This document shows positions 1-7,778 of a stretch of 17,227 nt of DNA, piece after piece. Position 1 is the stretch's first letter. The number at the start of each line of letters is the position of its first letter. Both the position numbers and the translations under genes were made by a program. Origin of the DNA: Acanthamoeba lenticulata (taxonomy: Eukaryota > Discosea > Longamoebia > Acanthamoebidae); assembly GCA_002179805.1 (NCBI GenBank), contig NAVB01001208.1, positions 1-17,227 of the forward strand. Direction: 5' to 3'. The notes below the pieces were generated by a model, which was not told the DNA's origin, did no database searches, and saw only the letters and a list, made by a program, of their open reading frames with translations.

Positions 1-1185
1 CGCGCTGCAAGGCCGGCTATTTTGTTGCCGAGCAATTGGATCTACACAAAACAAATGCATGTGTAAGCCTAAAAGAACGAAAACGCGGAAAAAAAATAAA
101 AATAAAAACGACGCAAAGAACGAAAACGGCAGGCCGGGTGGGCGTACTACGGTCCAGAGGAGGTGAGGCAGAGGAACGGCCGAAGCGACGAGGCTGTCGT
201 GCAAGCTCGGCTGTTGCGCACCGACGGATGTCGTCGAATTGTGATTTGTTGAAGGCGTGGTATCCGGGGAACTCGGGGCCGAGGAGGTTGTTGTGATCGT
301 GGGCACTGCGGGCGATGTGGGCTGAGGAGGCGATGCCGCGACTGTGGGCGACACCCAGGGAGCTAACATGGACAGCTGAGACGGAAGCGCTGGGAGGGCC
401 GACGTCGGTACCGACGTCGACTGCGACGTCGTCTGCGCCGGGAGGTTGAAGAAGGGCAGAGCGATGGTGGCGCCCTCGCCCGCAGAGCGCAAGAAGGGAA
501 CCAGGAGAGCACAGGCGGCCGCAGCCGCCGACGCAGCGCTTCCGGCCGAAGATGTCGACGACGAAGACGGCACTGACGAAGTTGGCGTCGCCGAGAAGAA
601 TTGCGGGGCGCCGGAGGGCGAGGAGAATTGGTGTTGTTGATAATGCTGTTGACGACCTTGTTGATACTGCTGCTGGTGATAGTGATGATTCTGTTGTGGC
701 TGCTGCGAATTGGTGGCCGCGGCTGTTCGGAGTGCTTGCTGACTCCCGGGCGCACCAACCAGCGTGAAGGCAGACGTGAGCAATGAAGATGTTGCGGGCG
801 CAAGAAGAGAAGAAGGCTGGCTTTGGCGTTGTTGGTGTTGATGAGCCTGCTGCTGTTGTTGATGATGTTGTTGATGCTGCTGGAGAAGTGTGGTCGAAGA
901 TGGGAAAGAGGCCTGGGAATGGCCGAAGAAGGACAGGGGAAGAAGGGGCATGTGCTGTTGTGGTTGTTGGAGCCCAACGGTGGACGCGGCGGCCAGAGAT
1001 GAAGGAGGTGGAAGAAGGATTCGACCAGCCATCGATTGCTGCGGCATCGTCTGTTGCGGGCGCAGCGGCCGAGGGGACGCCGAGGATGATGATGACGAGG
1101 TTGTAGTGGCTATCGAGCCGCGACGGCGTTTGGGCTCACGACCTGATGTGGCCACGCTGTCGGTGGTCGGATGGTTCGACTTCAT
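1..1185 (-). CDS. Q/H/S/T/P-rich low-complexity protein (3' end unresolved at window edge)
   Basis: I do not recognise this gene. On the minus strand, one frame stays open from the ATG at 1185 to the left edge. It reads as a protein: a basic NLS-like patch (EPKRRRG) about 17 residues in, a run of serines, then Q/H-rich tracts (CAG/CAA/CAT codons, about 640-720 and 820-890), an alanine-rich stretch and a long S/T/P-rich tail. The same frame is open upstream to a TAG at 1276-1278, so an upstream coding exon ending in an acceptor (CCACAG just before 1263) is possible; I chose the first clear ATG. Below about position 150 the sequence becomes T-rich on this strand and looks like an intron: a GTAC donor near 147 and acceptors at 69 (CTTTTAG) or 42 (TGTGTAG). 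The last exon is therefore uncertain. The composition suggests a disordered nuclear or regulatory protein, but no domain proves it. Confidence 0.55.
   Translation of the reverse strand, partial: MKSNHPTTDSVATSGREPKRRRGSIATTTSSSSSSASPRPLRPQQTMPQQSMAGRILLPPPSSLAAASTVGLQQPQQHMPLLPLSFFGHSQASFPSSTTLLQQHQQHHQQQQQAHQHQQRQSQPSSLLAPATSSLLTSAFTLVGAPGSQQALRTAAATNSQQPQQNHHYHQQQYQQGRQQHYQQHQFSSPSGAPQFFSATPTSSVPSSSSTSSAGSAASAAAAACALLVPFLRSAGEGATIALPFFNLPAQTTSQSTSVPTSALPALPSQLSMLAPWVSPTVAASPPQPTSPAVPTITTTSSAPSSPDTTPSTNHNSTTSVGAQQPSLHDSLVASAVPLPHLLWTVVRPPGLPFSFFASFLFLFFFRVFVLLGLHMHLFCVDPIARQQNSRPCSA
620..890 (-). repeat. CAA/CAG/CAT-rich Q/H tracts
   Basis: On the minus strand two blocks (about 820-890 and 640-720) are built from CAA, CAG and CAT/CAC codons and give glutamine/histidine-rich segments in the frame starting at 1185. 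The codons are mixed rather than a pure trinucleotide run, which suggests an old or selected tract. Other frames turn the same bases into N/I- or L/V-rich peptides that are not credible proteins. Confidence 0.7.
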
Positions 1186-2106
1186 GATGTCGTCGAAGAC
1201 GTGCAGAAAACGAGGCTCGGTAGTGGTCGCCGTGGTGATCGAGTTTGGTAGACGAAGCGAGAGCTGTGGCCCTTGCTACGTTTGAAGATACGTTAAGTTA
1301 AAGGGAGCGGCCTTGCGGCTGTTTGTGCTGACGATGCAACGATGGAGTTCTGAACCCGACGGCTTATTCTTGGTGGCTCGAGGCAACGTTGGAACTTTTT
1401 CAAGACCGGTGTGCGTGGTGAGTCGCGATGGCCTCTTCTTGTTCTTCTTGGTGATATGTTGGCGTGGGCGCACAATGCAGACTGATGGGGGCAACTCACG
1501 CTACGAAACTTAACTGCGTTCTAAACTGAGAAGCGGCCTCTTGCTTCTTCCTTTGGGGCGTCTGAGTTGCGGGCTGCCCCGCGGCTGTTCGTTGCTGGCT
1601 TGGCTTGCAGTAGGTTTGCCCCTCCAACGACCACCCCCAAACGTGCTGCTGCTCCTCGTTGGCCAGTTCGGATAAACTGGGAAGCGCACACGCGCCCGCA
1701 AAGACCTGGCGTGTTCCCCTACATGTTCTGATCGTCACGGCGCGCCCCTAAACTCGATTGGCTGGGGCCAGTGGTCATAATTGGCCTAATGCCCGAGTTG
1801 CGGGCTCGCGGGGATTACGTCGCCCAACCCTGGCCCTGCAAACTGTGTGGGCCATTTTCTTCTCCTCCACGTGCTCGAGTTGGTCGCGACGCGATAGGCC
1901 CCGCTGTGTCCTGGCTCGCCCGCGCTGAGAGACCAACGTGAAGAACTTCTTGCGGGCCGCGGCGAGGAGTTTTTGTGTTTCGTTTTGTGTTTCGTTGTTG
2001 TGTTGTGATCACCAACTGTTTACTGGAGAGGCGAGAAAGGTGAAGGGTAACTCGCCGATGACATGTCTCGGCCAAGAAGAGAAGGGCCCGGACATGCAGA
2101 GATGCC
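1186..2106. other. Intergenic stretch, no convincing gene
   Basis: This 0.9 kb lies between the Q-rich gene start and the pyrophosphatase stop. It should hold the 5' leader and promoter of the Q-rich gene and the 3' UTR of the pyrophosphatase. Short open frames exist on both strands, but none shows a domain or credible composition. On the minus strand a donor-like GTGAGT lies at 1498, and a branch/acceptor-like CTTAAC...CAG lies just above 1263, so an intron in the leader or upstream coding part is possible; its phase does not fit the best upstream open frame. ATTGG (inverted CCAAT) occurs at 1757 and 1779. The 12-mer GAGTTGCGGGCT occurs at 1564 and 1795. Confidence 0.5.
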
Positions 2107-3574
2107 TTACTGGCTGGCGCGCTGCCTGTGGAGATTCAAAACCCGCAACACACACGCACACAAAAAGCAGAAGCCGGCTGGTGAGTTTGTTTGATCAACA
2201 ATGGGCGGCCCGCAGGTGCGCACAAGCGGGCGACAGACAACACTCAGGGGGGAAGCCCCAGAAAACGCGGCTGGCGCCACACGAGGCGTTGTGTTTTGGT
2301 TTGAACAAACCAACGCGCACACCACCAAGCACACACAACACACAAACACTCAAATACAAAAGGCAAGTAGAGGCAAGGCGATGAGCACACATACAGCGAG
2401 ATGCCCTTGGGCTCAGCCTCGCCAGCGACGAGCCTCTTCCAGAAGGCGCTGTTCTCCTCGATTACCTTGAGCGCGTACTCCTAGAGGTGCCACACAACCA
2501 TTGCGGACATGATGATCCACCGCCCTCAGTTAATAACCGGTGCTTGACACGGCAAGAGTACTCTTGGCGAAGTGAAAAGGGGCACTCCGTACCTTGTTCT
2601 TGCACTTGCCCTCAAAGGCGAACTTGTTGCCGTTGGCGCCCTTGTAGTCCCTGAACCAGACATAGGTCTCGTGGAGGTAACCAGGCATCTCCCTCTCCAC
2701 ATCCTCGATGTCGTTGAGCTTCTCGGCAAGCGGGTCGTTCACGTCGATGGCGATGATCTTCCAGTCAGTCTCGCCTGCACAGACCTATGAGTGTTTGAAG
2801 GCGAATGACTACATCAAGTGCAAGGGAGGGTCAGCAGTACCCTCATCGATCAGGGCCATGGCACCGAGCACCTTGACCTGCTTGACGTCACCAGACTTGG
2901 CGACGGCGCTGCCAATCTCGCAGACATCGAGCGGGTCCTTGTCGCCGAAGGCGTCAGTGTCGGGGTGCTTGTGGGACGGATCCTCCCAGGTCTGTATTCA
3001 AGCAGATGGAAGCGTTAGAACAGCTAATTCAAACAATGAGCAAGAGGCGTTAGAGGCGAAAAAGAAGAAGGGTGAATTAGGTACCTGGGGGAAGGCGCCG
3101 TAGTTCCACATGTAGCCATCACCGTACTCAACAAAGCGGAGCTTGCCATTCTGAACATAAGTCAATACAATGAGCGAATTGCGATTTTGAGATCAGCAAT
3201 CCGGCAGAAGAAATCAAACCTTGACGTCCTGCTTGATGGGGTTGAAAGCCTCCTCCTTGCTGATCTCGAGCTTAGCCCTGGTGATTTTACATTTAGAAGG
3301 AATATTGCAAAACAGCACTACGGCAAGGTCATCTGGGGTACCTGGTGTTCTTGGGGATCTCAATGACCGCGTTGAAAATGCCCTTGGCAGCATCAGCGTG
3401 CAGCGGGATGTCGTGGAAGGGCGAAATCCTCTGCCCGTCCTTCTCTGAAGTGGGGCAACCAAAGCCAAATAAGAAACTAGTTACGCGATCTCGAGCGCTC
3501 GGATGGGCAGTACCAAAGAAGAGCCTGTACTCAAGAGTACCCTCCTGACCCTCAGCCTTGGTAGTGAAGCTCAT
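2107..3574 (-). CDS. Soluble inorganic pyrophosphatase (family I, eukaryotic type), 8 exons
   Basis: This enzyme hydrolyses pyrophosphate to two phosphates in the cytosol with Mg2+, pulling biosynthetic reactions forward. Spliced exons (minus): 3574-3514, 3444-3342, 3277-3220, 3150-3085, 2991-2841, 2774-2593, 2480-2395, 2125-2107. They sum to 726 nt, or 241 residues. Visible family marks are the N-terminal [15 protein letters not shown] (21-35), IPKNTRAKLEI (50-60), GKLRF (76-80), YGAFPQTWEDP (91-101), the signature D113-K-D115-P-L-D118 with its metal-binding aspartates, and DEGETDWK (145-152). All introns are GT-AG. The first six are 64-112 nt and the last is 269 nt. The last intron is the weak point: it joins GISL to only QRASQ and a stop. 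Reading through instead adds cysteine/tryptophan-rich residues that do not look like the family. Yeast and animal enzymes carry about 40 more C-terminal residues. The identity is firm; the last exon is moderate. Confidence 0.93.
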
Positions 3575-4144
3575 TGTGATGGATGGTGGTGATGGGCAGA
3601 TTGGCAGAACAGTAGCGCGGAGAAGAACTGGAGTGACGTCAGCACGCCGGTGTCGACAGTCACACTCGGAGAACTGGCGTGGACTCTTGGTGGTGTCTAC
3701 CAATTTTCTGTTAAGAGCAGCTTGCTGATTGGTAAGTGCACAAGCCTCGCGGAGTAAGCTCCCTGCGGAGAAAATGTGAACGCAAATAAGTGTTGCGAAT
3801 TGCTTCTCTGGAGCTCCCCAAGGCTTCATCAACTCGTTCGGGAGGACCGTTGGGTTTGTTTTGGTTGTGCGTTGCGTTTTCTTTCTTCTTTGTCTGCCTC
3901 CTCCGGGCCTTCGAAGCTTCGCCAGCTGACCTGCAGCCACCTTGGCGGAGCACCTCCCTGTTCGCCAACTGCTCCTCTCTTCCCAATCCGTTCATTAATC
4001 TTGTGGTGCGTCCGCTTCCTCCACCTTTCCCGGAGAGCCGATCTAGTGCGCTGTGTTGCGCGTCATCTGAAGGACGACCGGCAAATCTTTCTTCGTGTGT
4101 GTGTGGACTAATCAATCTGTGTGGTGCCTCCAGGGCTGGCAACG
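3575..4144. promoter_or_regulatory. Divergent upstream region of pyrophosphatase and SH3 genes
   Basis: This 570-nt stretch separates two genes that point away from each other, so it must hold both promoters and both leaders. It contains CCAAT at 3700 and its inverse ATTGG at 3728, plus the TGACGTCA palindrome listed separately. The leader of the SH3 gene has a likely intron end, with a branch-like ACTAAT near 4108 and CCTCCAG just before GGCTGGCAACG-ATG. A possible donor is GTGCGT near 4005. Long open frames cross this region on both strands, but their composition is not protein-like. Confidence 0.55.
3634..3641. promoter_or_regulatory. Perfect TGACGTCA (CRE/ATF-type) palindrome
   Basis: The eight bases TGACGTCA lie 60 nt upstream of the pyrophosphatase ATG and about 500 nt upstream of the SH3-gene ATG. 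This is the full palindromic site bound by CREB/ATF-type bZIP factors in animals and fungi. Function here is inferred from the motif and position only. Confidence 0.45.
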
Positions 4145-5661
4145 ATGCTCTCCTTCGCCAAGGCCAAGTATGCCTTCACCGGCATGGATGCGGGCGACCT
4201 GCGCTTCGACAAGGACGAGGTACTTGAGGCCCTGCCTTTCCGGTGACGTGTTGGTGAGGCTGGTCAAACGAGCACCGCCATGTTGCTGCTCGTTTTTTTA
4301 TTGTGGCGCACAAGCACGCGACTGGCTGCCGGCCACCTGTTCTCGTGTTGGTTGTCTGATATGGAGAGGCCCGTGCCGGTGAACAGGTCCTTGTGGTGAC
4401 CAAGAAGGAGGGCGCCTGGTGGTGGGGCATGAAGGAGGAGGCAGCCGACGCTCAGACTACCGCGGGCGACGACCAACCGCGCAGAGTGCGCATCATGGAG
4501 CCCCTGCCCGCGGGCGAGCAGGGCCGCTTCCCCAAGAACTACGTCATCGAGATCACGCCAGAAGGTGCGCACAGCCCTCAAGCACAATAATTGAATGAAT
4601 TTGAAGTATTTACAAAAAACATTTAAACAAAACAAAAATAAATCTAATAATAAAAAACAGAGTATCAGAGGCTGAGGAGGGAGGAGGAGCAGACGAGGCT
4701 GGAGCGGAAGAACGAAGAGGCCGAGAGACGGCGCCAGCAGGAAGAGGCCTGGGCGCTCAAGGTGGAGCGCATCAAGGCCGAAGAAGAGCAGCGCAAGCGT
4801 CAAGAGCGGACGCAACTCAAGCTGCAGAAGGTGTTTGGGAGCGAGGGCGACATCCTGCTCACGCACGGCGCCAGCCTCGACACCCTCGTCAGCCCGCGCC
4901 AGCGCGAGAAAAAGAACGAAAGAGACAGCAAAGAGAAAGAGAAAGAGAAAGAGAAAGCGAAAGCGAAGGGCCAGAGCAAGACGAGCAGCGGCGATAACCG
5001 CGAGATCAAGTCGTCGGGCGAAAAGCGGCTGCAGGTCCTGTTTGGCGGGATCGTGCGCGAAGAGCGCGCGCTCAGCGCCGACGCCCAATCGGCAAGCAGC
5101 GACATCGAGGCCGCCAGTCCGCGGCAATACAAGCTGACGTCTCTGTTGCCCTCCAAGTCATCTTCATCACTCTCGTCAGCATCCTCCTCCTCCTCTTCCT
5201 CCTCATCGACATCTTCCGCATTCTTGACGAGCCGCAGCGACGAATTCGACACAACGAGCGCATCCGCCTCGCGCAAGTGGCTGAAGAAGAAGAAATCGCT
5301 GCCGCGCTCGCTGGAAAAGGTCGCCAGCGAGTACAAGGAGCGCCAACTGGAGCAACAGCAGCAACAGCAACAGCAGCAGCAGCGTCAGCCTGAGCAGTCG
5401 TCAGACGTGCTGCCGCTTCGTGAGGGACAAGCCGAGGAGGAGAAGACCGACGACAACGCCGAGAGAGCCGGCGCCCTGGAGACGCCGACGGCGCAAGGGA
5501 ATGAAGGAGGAGAAGGAGGGTCGCGACGACGGCAGATGACGGCGTCGACAGCTTTCATGAACGACATGAACTACCTGGCGCCCGAGCTTGCCATGCGCGC
5601 CGAGGAGGCCAGGAAGAAGCGGACGCGCGGACGTAACGCCGTCTCTCTTGACCGCTCTTGA
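4145..5661 (+). CDS. SH3-domain, coiled-coil and polyQ protein, 3 exons
   Basis: This is a probable cytoskeletal or signalling adaptor that binds proline-rich partners. Exons are 4145-4219, 4387-4564 and 4661-5661, joined by GT-AG introns of 167 and 96 nt. The sum is 1254 nt, or 417 residues. Residues 4-84 form an N-terminal SH3 domain: AKYAF (RT-loop ALYDY equivalent), GDLRFDKDEVLVV, the WWWG tryptophans (36-39) and GRFPKNYV (71-78). About 20 extra residues sit between WWWG and GRFPKNYV, larger than a typical n-Src/distal segment. Residues 86-140 are a charged E/R/Q coiled coil. A KEKEKEKEKAKAK run follows (175-187), then a serine block (about 249-270), a KKKK basic patch, a ten-glutamine run (316-325) and an E-rich, R/K-rich tail. 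Intron 2 is strongly A/T-rich against a GC-rich gene. I do not recognise a named orthologue. Confidence 0.88.
5353..5382 (+). repeat. CAG/CAA run coding ten glutamines
   Basis: Ten consecutive glutamine codons (CAG with interspersed CAA) lie in the third exon of the SH3 gene. A run of GAGAAA/GAAAGA units near 4930-4965, coding KEKEKEK, and a TCC/TCT serine run near 5160-5215 lie in the same exon. Confidence 0.8.
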
Positions 5662-5767
5662 GCTGAAAAAAGAGAAAAACAAATCTTTTTCTATTGAATC
5701 CCAACGACGACGAGGATGTTGTGCGTGTCTCTTCTTCTTCTTCTTCTTCATGAACAGAGGGAAGGAA

Positions 5768-7448
5768 TTAGCTGTTGTTCAGAGAGGCCGAACAGCCAGA
5801 AGGAAGCGAGCCAGAAGGGTTGCCATGCTGGGCGATCCAGTTCTTCACCGCCTGGCCCTGAGGTGCGATCGTCGTGGTGGAGCCGCTCGTGGAGTAGAGG
5901 GCGTAGGCCGAGTTGTCGCTGTAGAGCTGGTAGATGGTGCCCGCCACCACGCCGGCCGAGAAGGACGTGCCGGCCGAGTGCGAGACGAAGTTGTTCATCA
6001 TGGCGACCAGGTTCTGTCCCGCGGCAGCAGAGTAGGCCGAGTTGCCAGCGTTGCCTGAACCAAACTCGTCAAAGAAGAGAGGCTTGCCGATGGAGCTCAA
6101 GAGAGAGTAGACGCTGTAGTGGCCATCGTCGTAGTTGTCCGGCAGGCCCCAGTTGCCCACAGCGTCGGGCGGTCCGCCAAGAGCGGCGTCGTTGTACCAG
6201 TGCACGTTGGTGTAGTCCCACAGGAGGTTGCGCCCGTTGTAGTTCTTGATCGTTGGCGCCGCCGACGATCTTTGCGGTCGGATTCTGGTCTCGGATGCCG
6301 GCGATGGCGCCCGCGGCCATGCCCACGTAGATCGGGAACGACGCCGCTCCGCTCCAGTCCGAAGCGTAGAGGCCCTTGTTGAGGTACTGGCTCTTGATGG
6401 GCTCCTGCCAGTTCCACTCGTTGCCGATGATCCAGTAGTCGATGTTGGGCGCGGCTTGCACGGACTGCACGGCGATGTTGTAGGCGTAGTTGTAGGCCTG
6501 CGTTTGGGACGTGAAGCTGCCCCAGTCGGGGTAGATTACCATGGAGACGATTGGGATGATGCCCGCCTGCTGCAACTGCGTTGCCAGAGCCGGGAAGACG
6601 GTGAGGCCCATGGCGGCGTCGAGCGCGCGGTAGAAAATGGTGTTGGGGGTGTTGCCGAAGATGTTCTTGAGATCGGCGATCTGCTGGCTCAGCGGAACGT
6701 TGCCGTAGGGGCCCGGCTGGTTGATGTGGCCATCGGCGCCCCAGTACACGGCGCCCGCTGTGGGCCAACCGCAGTTCGGGTTCGTGGCCTGGTTGTTGAT
6801 CGTGAGCGAGAGCACGGTCGTGGTCGAGGTACCGCCGCTTTGGCCAGCCGGGACGGAGAACGCCATCACGTAGATGGTCCTGGCCCCGTTGGGCAGCGCG
6901 GAAGTGGCAACGCTGATGGAGTACTTCCCGTTTGAGGGCGTGGTGTCGACTCCGATCTTGGCGTAGTTGTTGCTTGCGTCGTACACGGCCACGTTGACCC
7001 ACTGCGAGCCCGCTTTGCCGGTGAATTGGATCGTCCCCGACACAGTTGCTCCATTTGCGGGGCTGTCCACCGTGAAGGTCGTCGCCGCCAGGTTGGAGAT
7101 AGTCACGCTCCTCGAGATGGTGGCGGAAGAGCCTCCGCTTTGGCCAGCCGGGACGGAGAAGGCCTTCACGTCGATGGTGGCGGCCCCGTTCGGAAACGCG
7201 GTCGTGTCCACCGTGAGCGAGTAGGCGCCATTGGACGGAGTCACGTCAGCCCCGACCTTGGCGTAGTTGTTGTTGGGGTTGTAAGCGGCGACGTTCACCC
7301 ACTGCGAGCCAGCCTGGCCAGTGATCTGGATGACGCCCGAAACCGTCGCTCCACTGGCGGGGCTCGAGACAGTGAAGGTCGTGGACGCGCTGGACGAGGC
7401 GCCCACGAAGAGAAGCAGTAAAGCGAGGGATAAAGCCGAGAGCGGCAT
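5768..7448 (-). CDS. Secreted glycoside hydrolase-like protein with two Ig-like repeats (one frameshift)
   Basis: This is a probable secreted polysaccharide-degrading enzyme of clan GH-A type (inferred). The ATG at 7448 opens a signal peptide (MPLSALSLALLLLFVGASSSA), then two tandem beta-rich Ig-like repeats of exactly 100 residues (about 23-122 and 123-218), then a catalytic domain. Visible catalytic-type motifs are WIIGNEWNW, with a candidate acid/base Glu344 (codon 6419-6417), and FFDEFGSG, with a candidate nucleophile Glu (6067-6065). The gene has no introns, unlike most neighbours. The reading frame breaks at about 6250-6266: the first frame ends its sensible sequence at KIVGGA, and the sensible sequence resumes one base over as TIKNYNGRNLLWDYTNVHW. 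ATG to stop is 1681 nt, one more than a multiple of three, so a single extra base explains it. This may be a sequencing error or a real pseudogene. The exact GH family is not assigned. Intronless structure and bacterial-style repeats suggest lateral transfer. Confidence 0.78.
6791..7382 (-). repeat. Two tandem 300-bp repeats coding Ig-like domains
   Basis: Two units (about 7382-7083 and 7082-6791) share a 100-codon period. TTFTV recurs at residues 23 and 123, SGATVSG/NGATVSG at 32 and 132, SQWVNVA at 48 and 148, NYAK at 61 and 161, and FSVPAGQSGG at 97 and 197. At the DNA level the block around CCGGGACGGAGAA is repeated at about 6850 and 7150. The lack of indels between the units suggests a fairly recent duplication. 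Confidence 0.85.
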
Positions 7449-7464
7449 CTGGGGCAAGAGACTT

Positions 7465-7498
7465 GGCTTGTGGGCTTTTTGGCTTGTGGGCCAAAAAG
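7465..7498. repeat. Short direct and inverted repeats just upstream of the hydrolase start
   Basis: GGCTTGTGGG occurs at 7465-7474 and 7481-7490. Overlapping it, CTTTTTGGC (7475-7483) and GCCAAAAAG (7490-7498) form a perfect 9-bp inverted repeat with a 6-nt loop. It ends about 17 nt upstream of the ATG at 7448, so it lies in the leader or core promoter. Confidence 0.6.
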
Positions 7499-7778
7499 TG
7501 TGCAAATGAGGATTTTTTGGTACTCTTTGGAGAGCCGGTGAAATGTTTGAACAACCACTGACCAATACCTTGCCACCAGTGTCGCGCATGTCAAAGGCCC
7601 ATATTGCCCATAGGCTCGTTGGAGTTAGATTTATTTCGCGTGAATTAAAGCGCGACCAATCAGCCGCATTTTCGCACCACGTATTGCAAAGCACAGACAG
7701 ATCTGGCGAAAGAGGAATTGGCTTTTCTGCCTTATGTGTTTTATTCGTGTGGCCGTCTTAGGATGAATCGGTGTTTGG
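7499..7778. other. Intergenic, hydrolase promoter and NHL-gene 3' end
   Basis: With the repeats beside it, this makes 330 nt between two same-strand genes. It should contain the hydrolase promoter and the NHL-gene 3' UTR. CCAAT occurs at about 7658. No credible coding frame was seen. Confidence 0.5.

Noticed and set aside
363..977. A 204-codon minus-strand frame with N/I/S and R-rich repeats.
   Set aside because: It is the neighbouring frame of the Q/H-rich gene; CAA/CAG read one base over gives Asn/Ser/Ile.
1496..1738. A possible upstream coding exon of the Q-rich gene (ending at the GTGAGT at 1498).
   Set aside because: Its phase (2) does not match the acceptors that lead into the Q-rich frame (phase 0), and the peptide shows no domain.
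2140..2360. CACACA-rich stretches that could suggest a microsatellite array.
   Set aside because: The units are short and interrupted, not a regular tandem array. They are noted only as the composition of the pyrophosphatase last intron.
1938..2384. A 148-codon plus-strand frame with a hydrophobic start.
   Set aside because: It has no domain, is T/H/K-rich from CA-repeat sequence, and overlaps the antisense of the pyrophosphatase last intron and 3' UTR.
3329..3940. A long minus-strand frame that contains the first pyrophosphatase exons and extends 120 codons upstream.
   Set aside because: It reads through two introns and the leader. The family N-terminus begins at MSF (3574), and the upstream residues have no family match.
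4264..5127. A 287-codon minus-strand frame rich in Leu and Phe, resembling membrane segments.
   Set aside because: It is antisense to the SH3 gene; the Leu/Phe runs mirror the KEKEKE and E/R coiled-coil codons, and it crosses both SH3-gene introns.
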